Positions 61,011 through 64,000 of a stretch of 64,000 nt of DNA are shown piece by piece. The position numbers and the translations under genes are program-made. Positions within the stretch are counted from its first letter, which is position 1, and each line of letters opens with the position of its first letter. The stretch spans positions 42,636,668 to 42,700,667 of the forward strand of contig CP141145.1 of the NCBI GenBank assembly GCA_035235625.1, read 5' to 3'. The DNA comes from Saururus chinensis (lineage: Eukaryota > Streptophyta > Magnoliopsida > Piperales > Saururaceae). The notes under the pieces are model-generated. The model made no database searches, was not told where the DNA came from, and was given only the letters and a program-made list of their open reading frames with translations.

Positions 61011-61949
61011 TGTTAAAATAAAATACAATAGATTTAGCCATACATGTATATAGAGCCTTCAACCAAGCTTAATCCCCTTAATAAAGCCTTGTCTCTGCTA
61101 ATCTTCTTCAAATTTACACAATGAGTTTCTAGTTTAGAGCTTGATAGAGAACAATCTTGCTTAAGGCACCATATTAGAATGACTAATGGTATATTTATAA
61201 CTAAACTAGGACACCATTGTTAAAAATCCTAGAATCCTAACCCTCTATCTAGAGGTCAGCCAACAGTCCACATTTGCCAATTAAAACTACAACTTAATGG
61301 GTATTCAAACTTAGGCCCATTACCCATACAGTTTTAAAAGCCCAAAACAAAAGTCATTTTAGAAAGTTGGGCTACTTGATATTTTAATAAAGAATGTGGC
61401 TCTTTAGACCCCACTGTTTTCCTTGTATCCCCCATGTCTTCTTTACCCTAACTTCTTTTATTAAAATCTCTCACTTATCCCCCATATTTTTTAAAAAAAT
61501 TACCCCCTTCCCCTTCTTCTCCGGTGAAACTTTAGTTACCAGCGCCGACACCAACACCACCGGGGCCAGATCTACGCTGGACTGGCCATGTGTCTTACCA
61601 CCAGATTGGATCTGGCTGGTGCCAAATCTAGTGCGCAGGCCGGATCCAAGGCAGCTAGAGTCGTTGTGCGGGCCAAATCTAGCCTAGACACTAGATTGGA
61701 TCTAGTCGGTTTGGCGTGCTGCCAGTTTTACACGTTGGATCTCTCCACCGAAGTTGTTGCCGGAGTCAATGTCACCATCATCAAAAGAAAAAAGGAGTAA
61801 AATTTAATATAATACGAGAAGTATGAGCAAAATGAGGAAGAAAAGAGGAGAATGAAGTAAAAAAAACCACCTTTTCACTTTATTTTGGGGGACATAGAAA
61901 ATAAAAAGGCTATGAATAGCCACATTCTTTAATGAAAAACAAGCCAACA
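61011..61949 (-). repeat. 5' LTR of copia C3, split by MULE M3
   Basis: Pieces 61011-61391 and 61937-61949 align with the 3' LTR. The end ..CCAACA on the plus strand corresponds to the TGTTGG start on the minus strand. Confidence 0.82.
61392..61927. mobile_element. Mutator-like MITE M3 (536 bp) in copia LTR
   Basis: The termini GAATGTGGCTCTTTAGACC and the inverse of GAATGTGGCTATTCATAGCC match M1 and M2. The 9-bp flanks TTTAATAAA (61383-61391) and TTTAATGAA (61928-61936) agree at eight of nine positions. The empty site is represented by the 3' LTR at 35376-35395. Internal GC-richer sequence repeats GATTGGATCTGGC-like motifs. Confidence 0.8.
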
Positions 61950-61953
61950 TTAA

Positions 61954-63033
61954 GGGGTCGTTTGGGTACTGAATTAATTCAGTAGCGAATTAATTTAATA
62001 GCGAATTAATTCAAAAAATTTACCGTCAAAACTGAATTACGTTTGGTAAGAGAATTTGTTAGAATAAATTCAGATGTCGCGTCAAACCTAATTTTAAAAG
62101 TTTAAACTAATATAACTTTCTCTCTCAAACTCAGATATGCACGTTCTTCGTACCATTACATTTCTAAATTCAAGCTCTATCAAATAAGATCCCACAAGGG
62201 TAGGTAATTTTAAAATTTTAAAGTGGGCCCTACCTATATGGCACATTTATCAAGGCTCAAATTGATATGAATGATAACTATTAAAAAATATAGAATATGT
62301 AATTTTTAAAACGGTGATTAGGAGACTGAATCGACTGAATCACCTCATGAGATGATTTAGTGATTCAAGCCGATTTAGGCTTGAAACAGCCTGAATCTAA
62401 CTTCAGTACTGAATTTTTAATTCAGCGCAGCTTCTATACACAAATAGGATTCTAAGAATTCAGTGCTGAATTGACACTGAATCGACTAAATTTTTTCACA
62501 ATTAGGGGCTATTTGGGTACTGAATCGTGAGAAAATTCAGTCAATTTAGTGTCGATTCAGCACTGAATTCTTAGAATCCTGTTTGTGAACAGAAGCTATG
62601 CTGAATTAAAAATTCAATACTGAAGTTAGATTCAAGCCATTTCAAGCCTGAATCGGCCTAAATCACCGATTTAGTCTCCTAATCACCATTTTAAAAATTA
62701 CAGATTCTATATTTTTCAATGGTTATCATTCATATCGATTTGAGCCTTGACAAATGTGCCATATAGGTAGGGCCTACTTTAAAATTTTAAAATTACCTGC
62801 CCTTGTGGGATCTTGTTTGATATAGTTTAAATTTAGAAGCATAATGGTATGAAGAACGTGCATATCTGAGTTCAAGAGAGAGAAAGAGTTATATTAGTTT
62901 AAAGTTTTAAAATTAAGTTTGACGCGACATTTGAATTTATTCTAACAAATTCTTTATTTAAATATAATTTAATTTCAACGATAAATATTTTGAATTAATT
63001 CACAACTAAATTAATTCAGTACCCAAACCACCC
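61954..63033. mobile_element. Tourist-like palindromic MITE (1.08 kb)
   Basis: TAA target duplications (61951-61953, 63034-63036) flank termini GGGGTCGTTTGGGTACTGAA and the inverse of GGGTGGTTTGGGTACTGAA, which fits the PIF/Harbinger-Tourist type. The two halves (61954-62493 and about 62528-63033) are inverted copies of each other over roughly 500 bp. In the central loop, GGGGCTATTTGGGTACTGAA at 62505 repeats the terminus, suggesting a head-to-head dimer or foldback. There is no coding capacity. Confidence 0.82.
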
Positions 63034-64000
63034 TAAGAGTTTGTTGTGGTTCGGCGGGTGAGATATACCCTCGCCTTGATGACGGATCCGTCTCCAAGCT
63101 TAAACCCAGGCGTCAGGGGAAACGCCACCACCTGATTCCTACTTCTTTGAGCTCCAGGTCCGGCCACGATGGTCAGTGACCTGTCGACGACGCTTTCCAT
63201 GTAGGCCGGATGGAACTCGGCGCCCCTCCTGGCCTGAAATTGAGCCGCGGCTGGATCTAGGGCGAAGGCCAGCAGATGGAGCTGCCACACCGCCTTCGCC
63301 AGCCCCAAAAATATCTCGTAGAACTCTGTCTTGGGATGAGTCCCAGCCATGGCCAGCCTTCTCTGCTCCAGATCCCCGAACAGCGACTCCTCCATCTTCG
63401 GATGCATAACGGCCAGAAACTTGCTACAGCAAAACTTCCCGAATCGGCACTTGGGCAATATCTCCACCAGCTCTGCCGGGTCCATGGTCTTCATGTCGCG
63501 ATATTGCGTGAAGCAAGCATCCCGGAATTTGGCCCGGTGAGAGAAGCCCGCACTACCATTGTTATTGTCGTCGCTGTTGCTACAGAAGGTTTCGTTCTCG
63601 AAGCCCTGGAAGATTTGGCGGCTGACGAAGGACTCAAGGGCACGCTTGGCGCATTCCTGATCATGGGGAAGAGACAGTCCCACGGCCGCGTAGGCGTCAG
63701 CAGCAGGGCCCTCGATGGACCGGACGGCAGCGGTGACGTCCCAGCGGGCGGAGCTCATGAGGGAGAGTAGCACGGCGGTGAAGGATTTGAGAGCTCCTTT
63801 CACTTGGTCCATGGTGGATTCGAAGAGCTCTGGTGTTGGAGTTGGAGCAAGTAACGAAGCAGCTGAAGATAGTACAGGAAACTAAGCTCATGACACAAGA
63901 AACGTTAAATCTTATAATGAGATGTTATCTGTGATCTTTTTTCTTTTTACCTTGACTGGTGCAACTCACTTTCCTGTGAAGCGATTGGAGCCTCCATTTC
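63033..64000 (-). CDS. GIL1-like gene 2, partial (window edge)
   Basis: The final exon is 63862-63033 (830 bp, the same length as in gene 1). The intron is 63863-63950, with acceptor CTTCAG and donor CAAG|GTAAAA. The 3' end of exon 3 (63951-64000) is cut by the window edge. The last 259 residues match gene 1 at about 90% by eye, with differences scattered and no frameshift; conserved blocks PTPELFEST, MHPKMEESLFG, AYMESVVDRS and PLTPGFKLG are all present. Family and likely role are as for gene 1. The stop codon TAG uses 63035-63033, where the last G belongs to the adjacent Tourist-like element. Transcription termination signals must now lie within transposon sequence. Confidence 0.85.

Larger units (their letters stand above)
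31649..61949 (-). mobile_element. Outer Ty1/copia element C3 carrying all nested insertions
   Basis: A minus-strand copia of about 7 kb is split by four insertions. Its 3' LTR is 31649-31818 plus 35176-35403 (398 bp), and its 5' LTR is 61011-61949 minus MULE M3. A polypurine tract AAGTGGGAGAA precedes TGTTGGGC at 35403. The primer site TGGTATTGAGGC (61008-60997) resembles the initiator-Met tRNA complement TGGTATCAGAGC. Gag and protease are at 59200-58380, and integrase to RNase H at 43700-40693. Flanking pentamers TTACA (31644-31648) and TTAAG (61950 onward, across the MITE) agree at three positions. Homology of the left flank with the paralogue's 3' end confirms the insertion point. Confidence 0.85.

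Overview
This is a transposon-rich stretch of flowering-plant nuclear DNA. The evidence is plant gypsy and copia retrotransposons, Mutator and Tourist-like DNA elements, spliced introns, and two copies of a plant-specific GIL1/IRK-interacting (DUF641) gene. Deep nesting would suit a large monocot-like genome, but the sequence does not fix the species.

Layout. 1-1390 is unassigned flank. 1391-6318 is a 4.9 kb solo LTR (family 1, copy A). 6319-6769 carries a possible CACTA terminus. 8303-12573 is an insertion that contains a 3.55 kb Mutator-like element (8840-12390), bounded by a perfect 9-bp target duplication. 12608-16639 (minus) is an apparently intact four-exon GIL1-like gene with a small Mutator-like element of the same family in intron 2. 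18186-23914 is a copia element with complete ends but dead coding. 24626-27870 is a decayed MuDR transposase gene. 29002-29345 is the tail of a second MuDR gene, and about 29820-31110 is a copia fragment.

From 31649 to 61949 the window is one copia element on the minus strand, about 7 kb before it was invaded. Its 3' LTR is split by a 3.35 kb solo LTR (family 2, 31819-35170). Its 3' region is split by a family-1 solo LTR (copy B, 35580-40440). Its pol gene is split by another family-1 solo LTR (copy C, 43706-58254), which itself contains a full Athila-type gypsy element (45031-54552). Its 5' LTR is split by a Mutator-like MITE (61392-61927). Nearly every insertion has recognisable target duplications, so the order of events can be read directly.

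From 63033 to the right edge lies a second GIL1-like gene (minus, truncated by the window), about 90% identical to the first over its last exon. The copia nest was inserted at this gene's stop codon. A 1.08 kb palindromic Tourist-like element then inserted at the same site and now supplies the final base of the stop codon. The two genes are tandem duplicates that transposons have pushed about 50 kb apart. The GIL1-like genes are the only likely functional host genes; every transposon coding region seen carries stops, frameshifts or lost catalytic residues.
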